Shown here: positions 9,801 through 17,222 of the stretch, in pieces | Layout: every line of letters begins with the position of its first letter | Position numbering within the stretch: position 1 is the stretch's first letter | Assembly: GCA_902797405.1 (NCBI GenBank) | Contig: CADBSP010000123.1 | Location: 1-37,990 of the forward strand | Direction: 5' to 3' | From: an uncultured Eubacteriales bacterium | GTDB lineage: Bacteria > Bacillota > Clostridia > Peptostreptococcales > Anaerovoracaceae | DNA length: 37,990 nt | Translations under genes and position numbers: made by a program | Notes under the pieces: model-generated | The model's input: only the letters and a program-made list of their open reading frames with translations | Told to the model about the DNA's origin: nothing | The model's database searches: none

Positions 9801-10007
9801 ATGGATAAGACTTCACCGGAATATGTGGTCTGCCTCTGCCGCAAGACAACACGCAGACAGGTCGAAGAAGCAATTGAGAAGACCGGAGCAAGAACACTGA
9901 AAGACCTCTGTGAGAAAGCTAATATCGGAGACAAATGCGGCGGCTGCCGTGAAGATCTGGATATGATCCTCAGAGAGTATTACGAAAACAAAGAGAGCGC
10001 TTTATAA
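9801..10007 (+). CDS. BFD-like [2Fe-2S]-binding small protein
   Basis: A 68-residue protein made of one bacterioferritin-associated-ferredoxin-like domain (Fer2_BFD). Four cysteines are in the family pattern: C-x-C near residue 11 (VCLCRKTTRRQVEEAI) and C-x2-C near 46 (DKCGGCREDL). An AGGAG lies about 11 nt before the ATG. It is 40 nt after spoVG, presumably on the same transcript. A role in iron-sulfur electron transfer or iron handling is inferred from the domain only. The stop codon sits inside the loop of the terminator that follows. Confidence 0.8.
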   Translation: MDKTSPEYVVCLCRKTTRRQVEEAIEKTGARTLKDLCEKANIGDKCGGCREDLDMILREYYENKESAL

Positions 10008-10020
10008 GCGCTCTTTTGCT
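9994..10020 (+). terminator. Intrinsic terminator of spoVG operon
   Basis: A 9-bp perfect stem (AGAGCGCTT / AAGCGCTCT) with a 3-nt loop, followed by TTT. It overlaps the last codons of the BFD-like gene. Confidence 0.75.
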
Positions 10021-10047
10021 TTGCATGGCATTTGATCAAAGACAATG

Positions 10048-10077
10048 AAAAGACCGGCCGTTCCCGACCGGTCTTTT
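10048..10077. terminator. Bidirectional terminator between spoVG operon and tRNA operon
   Basis: Perfect 10-bp stem AAAAGACCGG / CCGGTCTTTT around a 10-nt loop. With A's on one side and T's on the other it can work in both directions. It ends the tRNA operon on the minus strand and backs up the spoVG terminator on the plus strand. Confidence 0.8.
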
Positions 10078-10079
10078 AT

Positions 10080-10154
10080 TGGCTAGGGTAGCAGGATTCG
10101 AACCTGCGAGTGACGGAATCAGAATCCGTTGCCTTACCGCTTGGCGATACCCCA
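10080..10154 (-). tRNA. tRNA-Gln (CTG)
   Basis: Minus-strand cloverleaf: acceptor TGGGGTA / TACCCTA, anticodon stem ACGGA / TCCGT with loop TTCTGAT (anticodon CTG), GGTTCGAATCC T arm, discriminator G and encoded CCA. The CTG anticodon reads only CAG, so another tRNA-Gln (TTG) must exist elsewhere. Last gene of the four-tRNA operon. Confidence 0.95.
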
Positions 10155-10159
10155 GCGTT

Positions 10160-10234
10160 TGGAGGCGACACCCGGATTTGAACCGGGGAATAAAGGTTTT
10201 GCAGACCGTTGCCTTACCACTTGGCCATGTCGCC
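10160..10234 (-). tRNA. tRNA-Cys (GCA)
   Basis: Acceptor GGCGACA / TGTCGCC, loop CTGCAAA (anticodon GCA), encoded CCA. The anticodon stem ACGGT / ACCTT has a C-T mismatch at 28:42; the other pairs are sound. Confidence 0.95.
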
Positions 10235-10239
10235 GGATA

Positions 10240-10316
10240 TGGGGTGGGTAGTGGGATTCGAACCCACGCATACAGGAGCCACAACCCTGGGTCTTAACCG
10301 CTTGACGATACCCACC
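10240..10316 (-). tRNA. tRNA-His (GTG)
   Basis: Acceptor GTGGGTA / TACCCAC, with an extra 5' G (-1) facing discriminator C73 as required for tRNA-His. The loop TTGTGGC gives anticodon GTG. CCA is encoded. Confidence 0.95.
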
Positions 10317-10334
10317 ACAATCGCTGATAAAAAT

Positions 10335-10411
10335 TGGCGACCTGGAACGGGCTCGAACCGTCGACCTCCAGCGTGACAGGCTGGCATTCTAACCAACTGA
10401 ACTACCAGGCC
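10335..10411 (-). tRNA. tRNA-Asp (GTC)
   Basis: Acceptor GGCCTGG / CCAGGTC (one G-T pair), anticodon stem CCAGC / GCTGG with loop CTGTCAC (GTC), discriminator G, encoded CCA. First tRNA of the operon, about 47 nt after the -10 box. Confidence 0.95.
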
Positions 10412-10457
10412 GCATTTACAAATCACTTATCGCCTCCTATAAAAGGCGTACTCATAA

Positions 10458-10486
10458 ATTCTAAATTAAGGAGACGCTTTTGTCAA
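10458..10486 (-). promoter_or_regulatory. Strong promoter of the tRNA operon
   Basis: Minus strand TTGACA, 17-bp spacer, TAGAAT: a perfect -35 and five of six in the -10, directly upstream of tRNA-Asp. It lies in the AT-rich side of the composition change. Confidence 0.75.
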
Positions 10487-10545
10487 GGATTTTTTATACT
10501 TTTTGCGACCTCAGTTCTAAAAGCCAGCTATATGAATTTATCACA

Positions 10546-11214
10546 TCAACTGTCCATTGTCAAGGCAAACCTTAGTAAGTTTTCCTCTCCTGCCGGTGTA
10601 TTATCCCCTAATATCACACTGCCGTTTGTAATATCTCTCAATGTGTTTTTCAATGGTTCCAATATGGAATAATGGCAGGAAACGTCCAAAGTTACGTTTT
10701 CCCCAAACTCCGGCTCTCCGGTGATCATTAAGTCTTTTATACTGCTTGGAAACCTATACGAAATAAATTTATTGTACTCCGGATAACTAAGTGAAACTTT
10801 ATATTTTAAAAAGATAGCCGCACCGGCAATCCCAGCTTCTCTAATAACCTCTTCTGCACTTTGACTATATGCTCTAACTAGCCCGCCTGTTCCCAGTTTT
10901 ATTCCACCGAAGTATCTGGTTACAACCAAAGCCAGGTTAGTAAGTCCTTTTCCTTCCAAGACTTTTAGAATCGGAGGTCCGGAAGTACCCTGAGGTTCTC
11001 CATCATCTGAGGCCCATTTTAGTTCCATTTTATTGCCTAAAACAAAAGCAGGAACATTATGCGTAGCATCTTTAAATTCCTGCCTTATTTCATTGAAAAA
11101 CGAATCCACTTCCTCCCTACTTTCACAAGGAAGAACGGTTGCTATGAACCTGGACCTTTCAACGACATATTCAATTCTGGCTCGTTTTAAAACAGTCTTA
11201 TATAAATAATCCAA
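10546..11214 (-). CDS. yigZ: YigZ/IMPACT family protein
   Basis: Conserved UPF0029 (IMPACT N-terminal-like) protein with a C-terminal DUF1949 domain; biochemical role not firmly known. In 222 residues it carries the family signature SDDGEPQGTSGPP at about 70-82, then VTRYFGGIKLGTGGLVRAYS. The C-terminal 80 residues fit DUF1949. The start is TTG, 5 nt after the codY stop, with no strong ribosome binding site; no ATG lies close enough to preserve the N-terminal domain. Translation probably follows codY. No terminator hairpin is obvious after it before the tRNA promoter. Confidence 0.85.
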   Translation of the reverse strand: MDYLYKTVLKRARIEYVVERSRFIATVLPCESREEVDSFFNEIRQEFKDATHNVPAFVLGNKMELKWASDDGEPQGTSGPPILKVLEGKGLTNLALVVTRYFGGIKLGTGGLVRAYSQSAEEVIREAGIAGAAIFLKYKVSLSYPEYNKFISYRFPSSIKDLMITGEPEFGENVTLDVSCHYSILEPLKNTLRDITNGSVILGDNTPAGEENLLRFALTMDS

Positions 11215-11219
11215 ACTTG

Positions 11220-11996
11220 TTAATCCAATTTATCTATTTCTTCTCTTAAATACTCGTTGGTTATCTTTATGCGAGTACCCTTCATTCCCAAGGATCTGGA
11301 TTCGATAACTCCTGCACTTTCCAATTTCCTTAGGGCATTAACAATCACGGATCTGGTAATGCCGTATTTATCAGCGATTTTGCTGGCAACCAAAAGCCCT
11401 TCGTTTCCTTCCAACTCTCCGAATATCTTACTGACAGCTTCTATTTCGGAATAAGAGAGAGTTTCCATAGCATTTACTACAGCATTCTTAAGCCTATTAT
11501 CTTCCTCTTCTTCCAAAGCTATCCCTCTGGATACTTCTATTCCGACAACTGTTGCTCCATATTCACAAATTGCGATGTCTTCATCTGTGAAGACTTTGTC
11601 CCTTCTAACAAAGAGCATCGTCGCCATTCTGTTTCCGCCAAATACCACAGGTACAACCGTGTGGTATTTATAGGCCATGGAATAATCATTTCCATAGAAT
11701 TCCTTGATATCGTCTCCGACAATATTCTCTCTGGTTTCTATTACATCCAGATACTTGTCATTGAACTGTTTAGGCAGAATATACTTTCCGGTCTCGCTAT
11801 CCAACACCAAAGGAGCTTCTTCTCCCTTGTCGAATTTAGCCGCCAGGACCTTTCCTCTTTTGTTCATTATGTAAACATTGGCTTCAACCAAGTCATACAT
11901 GATATTACACAATTCCTCAAAGGAAACATAGCCTGTTGCGCTCTCTGTTAGAACCCAATTAAGTTTACGTACTCTGGTAAGGATATCTGCCCTCAT
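11220..11996 (-). CDS. codY: GTP-sensing global regulator CodY
   Basis: DNA-binding repressor that senses branched-chain amino acids and GTP and controls nutrient-limitation genes in Firmicutes. The chosen ATG gives 258 residues (MRADILTRVRKLNWVL...). An upstream in-frame GTG at 12,002 is unlikely because it overlaps the ribosome binding site AGAGG. Residues 1-155 are the GAF ligand domain, with ATMLFVRRDKVFTDEDI and EYGATVVGIEV. The winged helix-turn-helix near 205-245 reads ADKYGITRSVIVNALRKLES and SRSLGMKGTRIKI, almost identical to the known CodY reading head. It lies 15 nt after hslU; topA-hslV-hslU-codY is the Bacillus order with trmFO and xerC/codV missing. Confidence 0.97.
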   Translation of the reverse strand: MRADILTRVRKLNWVLTESATGYVSFEELCNIMYDLVEANVYIMNKRGKVLAAKFDKGEEAPLVLDSETGKYILPKQFNDKYLDVIETRENIVGDDIKEFYGNDYSMAYKYHTVVPVVFGGNRMATMLFVRRDKVFTDEDIAICEYGATVVGIEVSRGIALEEEEDNRLKNAVVNAMETLSYSEIEAVSKIFGELEGNEGLLVASKIADKYGITRSVIVNALRKLESAGVIESRSLGMKGTRIKITNEYLREEIDKLD

Positions 11997-12011
11997 ATTC
12001 ACCTCTTTTTC

Positions 12012-13445
12012 CTATAGAATATATCTATCCACATCATCCTTATCGATAGTGTCGCTGAATCTGTCTCTTACATATTCTCTATCGATAGTTAATGGCTTAC
12101 CACCTGTATCAGGTACATTGTAGGATATATCCTCTAACAATTTCTCCATTATGGTATAAAGCCTTCTAGCTCCGATATTCTCAGTTTGTTCATTCATAAG
12201 ATAAGCCATACTTGCAATTTCGTCAATAGCATCTTCAGAAAATTCTAACTTTATATTCTCCGTTGCAAGAAGTGCCTGATTTTGCTTTATTATTGCATTC
12301 TCAGGTACAGTGAGTATCTTCACGAAGGTTTCCTTATCCAGATTATTCAGTTCAACTCTTATCGGAAAACGGCCTTGTAATTCCGGGATTAAATCCGTAG
12401 GCTTGGCAACGTGGAAAGCGCCTGCGCCGATGAACAAAACGTGATCGGTTTTTACCGGACCATATTTTGTGTTAACAACACTTCCCTCAACGATAGGAAG
12501 AATATCTCTTTGGACTCCCTCTCTGGATACATCTGCACCCACTCTATACTCGGAGCTGGAAGCGATTTTATCGAACTCATCGATGAAGATGATTCCGTTT
12601 TGCTCTGCATTATGAAGGGCCTCATCCGTAACCTGATCCATGTCTACCAGATTCTGAGCTTCTTGCTCTCTAAGAATCTTTCTTGCTTCGCTTACTCTTA
12701 CTCTTTTCTTTTTGGTTCGCTTTGGCATCATATCGCCAAAGATATTTCCGATGGCAATAGACATACCTTCGTTGCTCATATCCAATTGATTGCCTTTGGG
12801 TGTGTCTACAATTTCTATTTCAATAAACTGTTCTTCCAATAGTCCCTGTCTGAGTTGCTGACGAACCTGTTCTCTGGCCATCTCAATATCGCCACTAGGT
12901 TTAACTTCTTCCTGGCTCGGTTGATTTTGCTGTTGTCCCGTCTGCATAGGAAATCCATTTAGAATAAAAGTAAATGGATTGTTGGGATTAGGCGCAGCAT
13001 TCTGATTCTGAGTTTTCTTTCCCGGGATAATTGCCTCTAATATTTTTTCCTCAGCAATATTATCTGCAATATCATATTTTTCTTTTAACTTGGATTGCTT
13101 GGTGATTCTAATAGAAGCCTCTACCAAATCCCTAACCATGGAGTCAACATCCCTACCTACATAACCAACCTCAGTGAACTTGGTTGCTTCCACTTTAACA
13201 AAAGGCGCCTCCATGAGTTTGGCCAAACGTCTGGCGATCTCAGTCTTACCACATCCTGTAGGACCCATCATTAAAATATTTTTTGGAGTTATTTCTTCCC
13301 TCATTTCTTCGGAAAGAAGAGACCTTCTGTACCTGTTTCTAAGGGCGATGGCAACCATTTTCTTTGCCTCGTCCTGGCCGATAATATATTTATCAAGTTC
13401 TGCCACAATTTCCTTTGGCGTCATTTCCTGAATTCTGTTTGCCAT
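12012..13445 (-). CDS. hslU: HslU ATPase subunit of HslUV protease
   Basis: AAA+ unfoldase that feeds substrates to the HslV peptidase. 477 residues. Walker A is GPTGCGKT (61-68) and Walker B GIIFIDEFDK near 294. The inserted I domain lies between about 110 and 240 and includes a Gln/Asn/Pro-rich stretch (about 150-185). Sensor residues lie near LQGRFPIRVEL. The C-terminus DRYIL fits the tail that docks into HslV. AGGAGG lies 5-6 nt before the ATG. It lies 36 nt after hslV. Confidence 0.97.
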   Translation of the reverse strand: MANRIQEMTPKEIVAELDKYIIGQDEAKKMVAIALRNRYRRSLLSEEMREEITPKNILMMGPTGCGKTEIARRLAKLMEAPFVKVEATKFTEVGYVGRDVDSMVRDLVEASIRITKQSKLKEKYDIADNIAEEKILEAIIPGKKTQNQNAAPNPNNPFTFILNGFPMQTGQQQNQPSQEEVKPSGDIEMAREQVRQQLRQGLLEEQFIEIEIVDTPKGNQLDMSNEGMSIAIGNIFGDMMPKRTKKKRVRVSEARKILREQEAQNLVDMDQVTDEALHNAEQNGIIFIDEFDKIASSSEYRVGADVSREGVQRDILPIVEGSVVNTKYGPVKTDHVLFIGAGAFHVAKPTDLIPELQGRFPIRVELNNLDKETFVKILTVPENAIIKQNQALLATENIKLEFSEDAIDEIASMAYLMNEQTENIGARRLYTIMEKLLEDISYNVPDTGGKPLTIDREYVRDRFSDTIDKDDVDRYIL

Positions 13446-13481
13446 GATTTCCTCCTACTAACCCTATAGAGTCTGAGTCAC

Positions 13482-14021
13482 TTAAAGAGTTTCAACTGTT
13501 ATGTGGTCGTTCGTATACACACATATGGATGAAGCAATTGTGAGTGCTTCCTTTACGATTTCTGACGCATTCATTTCTGTGTGATTGAATAATGCGGAAG
13601 CAGCGGCATATGCATAGTTCCCACCTGAACCAATTGCCACAACATCCTGGTCAGGTTTAATGACTTCCCCTGTACCTGAAATAACCAAAAGATCATCTCT
13701 ATCTGCCACAATCATAAGCGCTTCCAGGTTTCTCATTCCCCTGTCAGATCTCCACATCTGAGCTAAATCAACAGCTGCCCTCTTTAGATTTCCCCCATGT
13801 TCTTCAAGCTTCTTTTCGAATTTCTCTGTCAAAGAAAAGGCATCGGACACTGTACCGGCAAACCCGGTTAGCACCTTTCCACCATAGATTCTTTTTACCT
13901 TTTTCGCACTGTTCTTCATTATTGAGGTTTCGCCCATAGTGACCTGTCCATCGCCTCCAATAGCAACATCATCGGGACCCTTCCTCACTGCACAAATTGT
14001 AGTTGCATGAAATTCTATCAT
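13482..14021 (-). CDS. hslV: HslV peptidase subunit of HslUV protease
   Basis: Proteasome-like N-terminal nucleophile hydrolase. 179 residues. The catalytic core opens TTICAVRKG, preceded by MIEFHA, so a six-residue propeptide must be removed to expose the threonine. [22 protein letters not shown] and [16 protein letters not shown] match the family. A GGAGGG lies 8 nt upstream of the ATG. The only inner ATG is out of frame, so the propeptide is real. It pairs with hslU directly downstream. Confidence 0.97.
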   Translation of the reverse strand: MIEFHATTICAVRKGPDDVAIGGDGQVTMGETSIMKNSAKKVKRIYGGKVLTGFAGTVSDAFSLTEKFEKKLEEHGGNLKRAAVDLAQMWRSDRGMRNLEALMIVADRDDLLVISGTGEVIKPDQDVVAIGSGGNYAYAAASALFNHTEMNASEIVKEALTIASSICVYTNDHITVETL

Positions 14022-14057
14022 TCTTTATCCCTCCATAAAGGTTATCCATATTTGCAA

Positions 14058-14081
14058 GGACGGTTTCCTCGGAAACCGTCC
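14058..14081 (-). terminator. Strong hairpin between topA and hslV, no T-run
   Basis: Perfect 11-bp inverted repeat GGACGGTTTCC / GGAAACCGTCC with a 2-nt gap (in practice a 4-nt loop). There is no T-tract in either direction, so it may be a processing or stability element or a weak attenuator rather than a full terminator. Confidence 0.4.
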
Positions 14082-14094
14082 CATTAATAATCAA

Positions 14095-16215
14095 TTATTT
14101 TTCTGTATATCCACATTCGGAATTTGAACAAACCAATTGTTTGCTTCTGCCTCCCTTTGTTGTCAATAAGCTACCGCAATCGGGGCATTTTTTGTCTACA
14201 GGTTTATTCCAGAATACAGTATTACATTCTGGATACCCACTGCAGCCATAGAATAAACGTCCTTTTTTACTGCGCCTTGCCACCAGGTCCTTTCCACAAA
14301 CCGGACATGGGACTCCAACCTTCTCTACAATAGGCTTAGTGTTCTTACATTCAGGATATCCACTGCAAGCAATGAAATCTCCAAATCTTCCATTCTTTAT
14401 CACCAAAGGTTTACCACAGAATTCACAGTTTTCTCCGGTGAGTTGATCTTCTATCTTTACCCTCTCAATTACTTTATCGGCAGCCTCCAATTCCTTTGAA
14501 AACGGGCCATAGAAATCCCCTACAACTTTCTTCCATTCGATTTCATTCATTTCTATGGCGTCGAGCTTATCCTCCATCTCAGCCGTAAAGTTAACGTCCA
14601 CGATATCTTGGAAGTGTTCTTCCATCATGTCATTAACAACGAAGCCTAGGTCGGTTGCTTTTAATGACTTCTTTTCCTTTGTCACATATCTTCTTTCAGA
14701 TAAAGTACTTACAATCGGTGCATATGTACTCGGTCTTCCTATATTTTTCTCTTCTAATTCTCTTACGAGACTTGCTTCTGTATATCTGGCGGGAGGCTGT
14801 GTAAAAGCTTGTTCTCCGGTGATTTCCTCTGCCTTAAGTTCCTCTCCCTGTTCAATTTTAGGAAGCATTTTATTATCTTCATCATCGTTTGCCAGCTTAT
14901 AGACTTTTCTGAAACCCTCGAAAAGTAGTTCTGAACCGTTGGCTCTTAATCCATATACTCCGTTTGCGATATTAACCTGAACGCTGTTAAATCTGGCAGG
15001 AGTCATTTGGCTGGCCACAAATCTGTTCCAAATCAAATTATAGAGTTTGAACTGATCTGAAGTTAACGAATCCTTTATGGCAGCAGGTGCCAAAGTTATA
15101 TCCGAAGGTCTAATTGCTTCATGGGCATCCTGTATATCTTTTTTCTTATTGGTGTAAACATTGTTTCCACAATAAGCATTTCCGAATCTTTGTGCAATAT
15201 ACTCCTTTGCTGCAAGTCTGGCTGTATCTGAAACTCTTACAGAGTCAGTTCTAAGATAGGTAATAAGACCTGTAGTGCCCTGACCCTTAATATCAATACC
15301 TTCATAGAGTTGTTGTGCAATCATCATGGTTTTTCTTGCATTGAAATTCAGTCTGTTTCCAGCTTCCTGTTGCATGCTGCTGGTTGTAAATGGCGGTGCC
15401 GGTCTTACTGTACGCTCTTTTTCTATAACGCTCGATACGATGAATGAACCCTTTTCTAAATCACTTATAATTGCGTCATTTTCTGCCTTATTGCTTACGG
15501 TTATCTTTTCTCCGTTCTTTTCGATAAGCTTGGCCGAGAACTTTGTTCCCTTCCTAAAAACAGCATTTATATTCCAAAACTCCTGTGGAACAAAAGCCTG
15601 GATTTCTTTCTCTCTATCGCAGATTATTTTTAGAGCAGCGGATTGAACTCGGCCTGCAGAAAGGCCCTTTCTAACCTTTCTCCAAAGAAGAGGACTGATT
15701 TCATAACCAACCAATCTGTCCAGTTCTCTTCTGGCCTGCTGTGCATCAACCAATCCAAGGTTAATTGGTCTTGGGTTCTTTATGGCTTCTTTAATAGTAT
15801 TCTTGGTTATTTCATGGAACTCAATTCTGCATGGCGAGGCAGGATCAATCCCCAGCAAGAATGCCAGGTGCCAGGAAATGGCTTCACCCTCTCTATCAGG
15901 GTCCGTTGCCAGGAAGACTTCTGAAGCTTTGGATGCTTCTTTCTTTAGTTCCTTTATGAGTGCACCTTTACCCCTGATGGGTATGTATTGTGGTTCAAAA
16001 TTGTTTTCTTTATCGATACCCAATTTGCTCTTGGGAAGATCTCTAACATGACCAACAGATGCAATGACCTTATATTTAGCCCCCAGGTATTTACCGATGG
16101 TTTTGGCCTTGGATGGCGATTCAACTATTACAAGTATTTTCCCTTTTTCTGTTGTTTTTTTAGCCCTCGATTTAGGCTTAGCTACCGAACTTTTCTTTGC
16201 TGCTACAGCGCTCAT
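14095..16215 (-). CDS. topA: DNA topoisomerase I
   Basis: Type IA topoisomerase that relaxes negative supercoils. 706 residues with a Lys/Ala-rich N-terminal extension (1-25). Toprim domain: VIVESPSKAKTI (29-40) and DPDREGEAISWHL (105-117). Catalytic tyrosine is Tyr320 in GLITYLRTDSVRVSD. Three C-terminal zinc ribbons follow: CEFC...C...C, CPVC...CSGYPEC and CPDC...CSNSEC, the last ending four residues from the stop. GGAGG lies 4 nt before the ATG. It has its own likely promoter, 106 nt from dprA. Confidence 0.97.
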   Translation of the reverse strand: MSAVAAKKSSVAKPKSRAKKTTEKGKILVIVESPSKAKTIGKYLGAKYKVIASVGHVRDLPKSKLGIDKENNFEPQYIPIRGKGALIKELKKEASKASEVFLATDPDREGEAISWHLAFLLGIDPASPCRIEFHEITKNTIKEAIKNPRPINLGLVDAQQARRELDRLVGYEISPLLWRKVRKGLSAGRVQSAALKIICDREKEIQAFVPQEFWNINAVFRKGTKFSAKLIEKNGEKITVSNKAENDAIISDLEKGSFIVSSVIEKERTVRPAPPFTTSSMQQEAGNRLNFNARKTMMIAQQLYEGIDIKGQGTTGLITYLRTDSVRVSDTARLAAKEYIAQRFGNAYCGNNVYTNKKKDIQDAHEAIRPSDITLAPAAIKDSLTSDQFKLYNLIWNRFVASQMTPARFNSVQVNIANGVYGLRANGSELLFEGFRKVYKLANDDEDNKMLPKIEQGEELKAEEITGEQAFTQPPARYTEASLVRELEEKNIGRPSTYAPIVSTLSERRYVTKEKKSLKATDLGFVVNDMMEEHFQDIVDVNFTAEMEDKLDAIEMNEIEWKKVVGDFYGPFSKELEAADKVIERVKIEDQLTGENCEFCGKPLVIKNGRFGDFIACSGYPECKNTKPIVEKVGVPCPVCGKDLVARRSKKGRLFYGCSGYPECNTVFWNKPVDKKCPDCGSLLTTKGGRSKQLVCSNSECGYTEK

Positions 16216-16277
16216 GGTTCCTCCAAATATAACTATAATCTATTATTTTTTAAATCCAAATGATTAAAACATATAAT

Positions 16278-16306
16278 ATAGTAGTTAATAATCGTAATAT
16301 TTGCAA
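16278..16306 (-). promoter_or_regulatory. Probable promoter of topA-hslVU-codY
   Basis: Minus strand TTGCAA, 17-bp spacer, TACTAT (four of six at each box), in the 106-bp AT-rich gap between dprA and topA. Confidence 0.4.
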
Positions 16307-16321
16307 GCAAAAAATAATTAA

Positions 16322-17221
16322 TTATGCAAAATTTGATATAGAAACTCTTCCCATTTCGCAAAAAATCAAGCCCTTCATTTCCAGCACTGTTATTATCCCA
16401 TTCGTTTCTGACACAGTCATATCAACCTTTTCAGCTATTTCTCCCAAAGGTACTTCTCCTAATCCTGCTATTAATTCCAGGATTCTTTTTTCATCATCTC
16501 CCAATCCTTCCAGGGCATTAAGATTTCTATCCATACCTACAATCTTGCCGGCATTTCTTCTCTTTATGATTTCTGAAAACAAATCGTCTATGATTACTAA
16601 TGCCTTTGCTCCATCTCTAATTAGTTTATTTGGACCCATGCTATAAATATTTGTGATATTTCCCGGTACAGCAAATACCTCCTTACCCTGCTCCACTGCA
16701 CATTCCGCAGTTATCAAAGATCCGGATCTGGTTGCTGCCTCCACAACTACAATCGCTTCCGATAGTGCACTTATAAGTCTGTTTCTATGAGGAAAGAATC
16801 CCGGATGCGCCTGAGTCCCGGGAGGGTATTCCGACAGCATCAAAGAATGTTTCTTTATTTTCTCATATAAATCCTTGTTTTCCTTGGGATATACCACATC
16901 CAACCCACATCCTACTACACCTATGGTCTGTCCTCCGGCCTGAAGGACTTCTCTATGTGCAGCTGAATCTATCCCTCTGGCAACACCGCTCACAACAACT
17001 ATTCCGTACGCCGCTGCTCTTCTGGCAATTTCTTTGGTCACAGCCAAACCGTATTTAGTGCATCTTCTGGTTCCAACTATTCCAACCGCCGGCCTATCTG
17101 TCAAACTCAAATCCCCCTCGTAGTATAATGGCGCCTTATTCTTCACAAAGAGGTTTATTTTTTCAGGATATCTCTCGTCTCCTAATTCCAGTTTTCCTTT
17201 ATCAAGGTTTAATTCACTCAA
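16322..17221 (-). CDS. dprA: DNA-processing protein DprA
   Basis: Binds incoming single-stranded DNA and loads RecA in natural transformation; also widespread in non-competent bacteria. 299 residues. The Rossmann-like DprA core is present: GIVGTRRCTKYG, VVSGVARGIDSAAHR, IGVVGCGLDVVYP, FPHRNRLISALS and RSGSLITAECAVEQGKEVFA. A C-terminal winged helix covers about 235-295. The N-terminal SAM/HhH domain seen in many DprA proteins is reduced or missing. The start is TTG, 1 nt after the comM stop, with AGGAGG 7 nt upstream. It is the third gene of yraN-comM-dprA. Confidence 0.95.
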   Translation of the reverse strand: MSELNLDKGKLELGDERYPEKINLFVKNKAPLYYEGDLSLTDRPAVGIVGTRRCTKYGLAVTKEIARRAAAYGIVVVSGVARGIDSAAHREVLQAGGQTIGVVGCGLDVVYPKENKDLYEKIKKHSLMLSEYPPGTQAHPGFFPHRNRLISALSEAIVVVEAATRSGSLITAECAVEQGKEVFAVPGNITNIYSMGPNKLIRDGAKALVIIDDLFSEIIKRRNAGKIVGMDRNLNALEGLGDDEKRILELIAGLGEVPLGEIAEKVDMTVSETNGIITVLEMKGLIFCEMGRVSISNFA

Positions 17222-17222
17222 A

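Noticed and set aside
9401..9934. Minus-strand frame of 177 codons over spoVG
   Set aside because: Shadow of spoVG and the BFD-like gene; it also covers the spoVG promoter.
10036..10426. Short open frames over the tRNA cluster
   Set aside because: They are read through tRNA cloverleaves and have no coding features.
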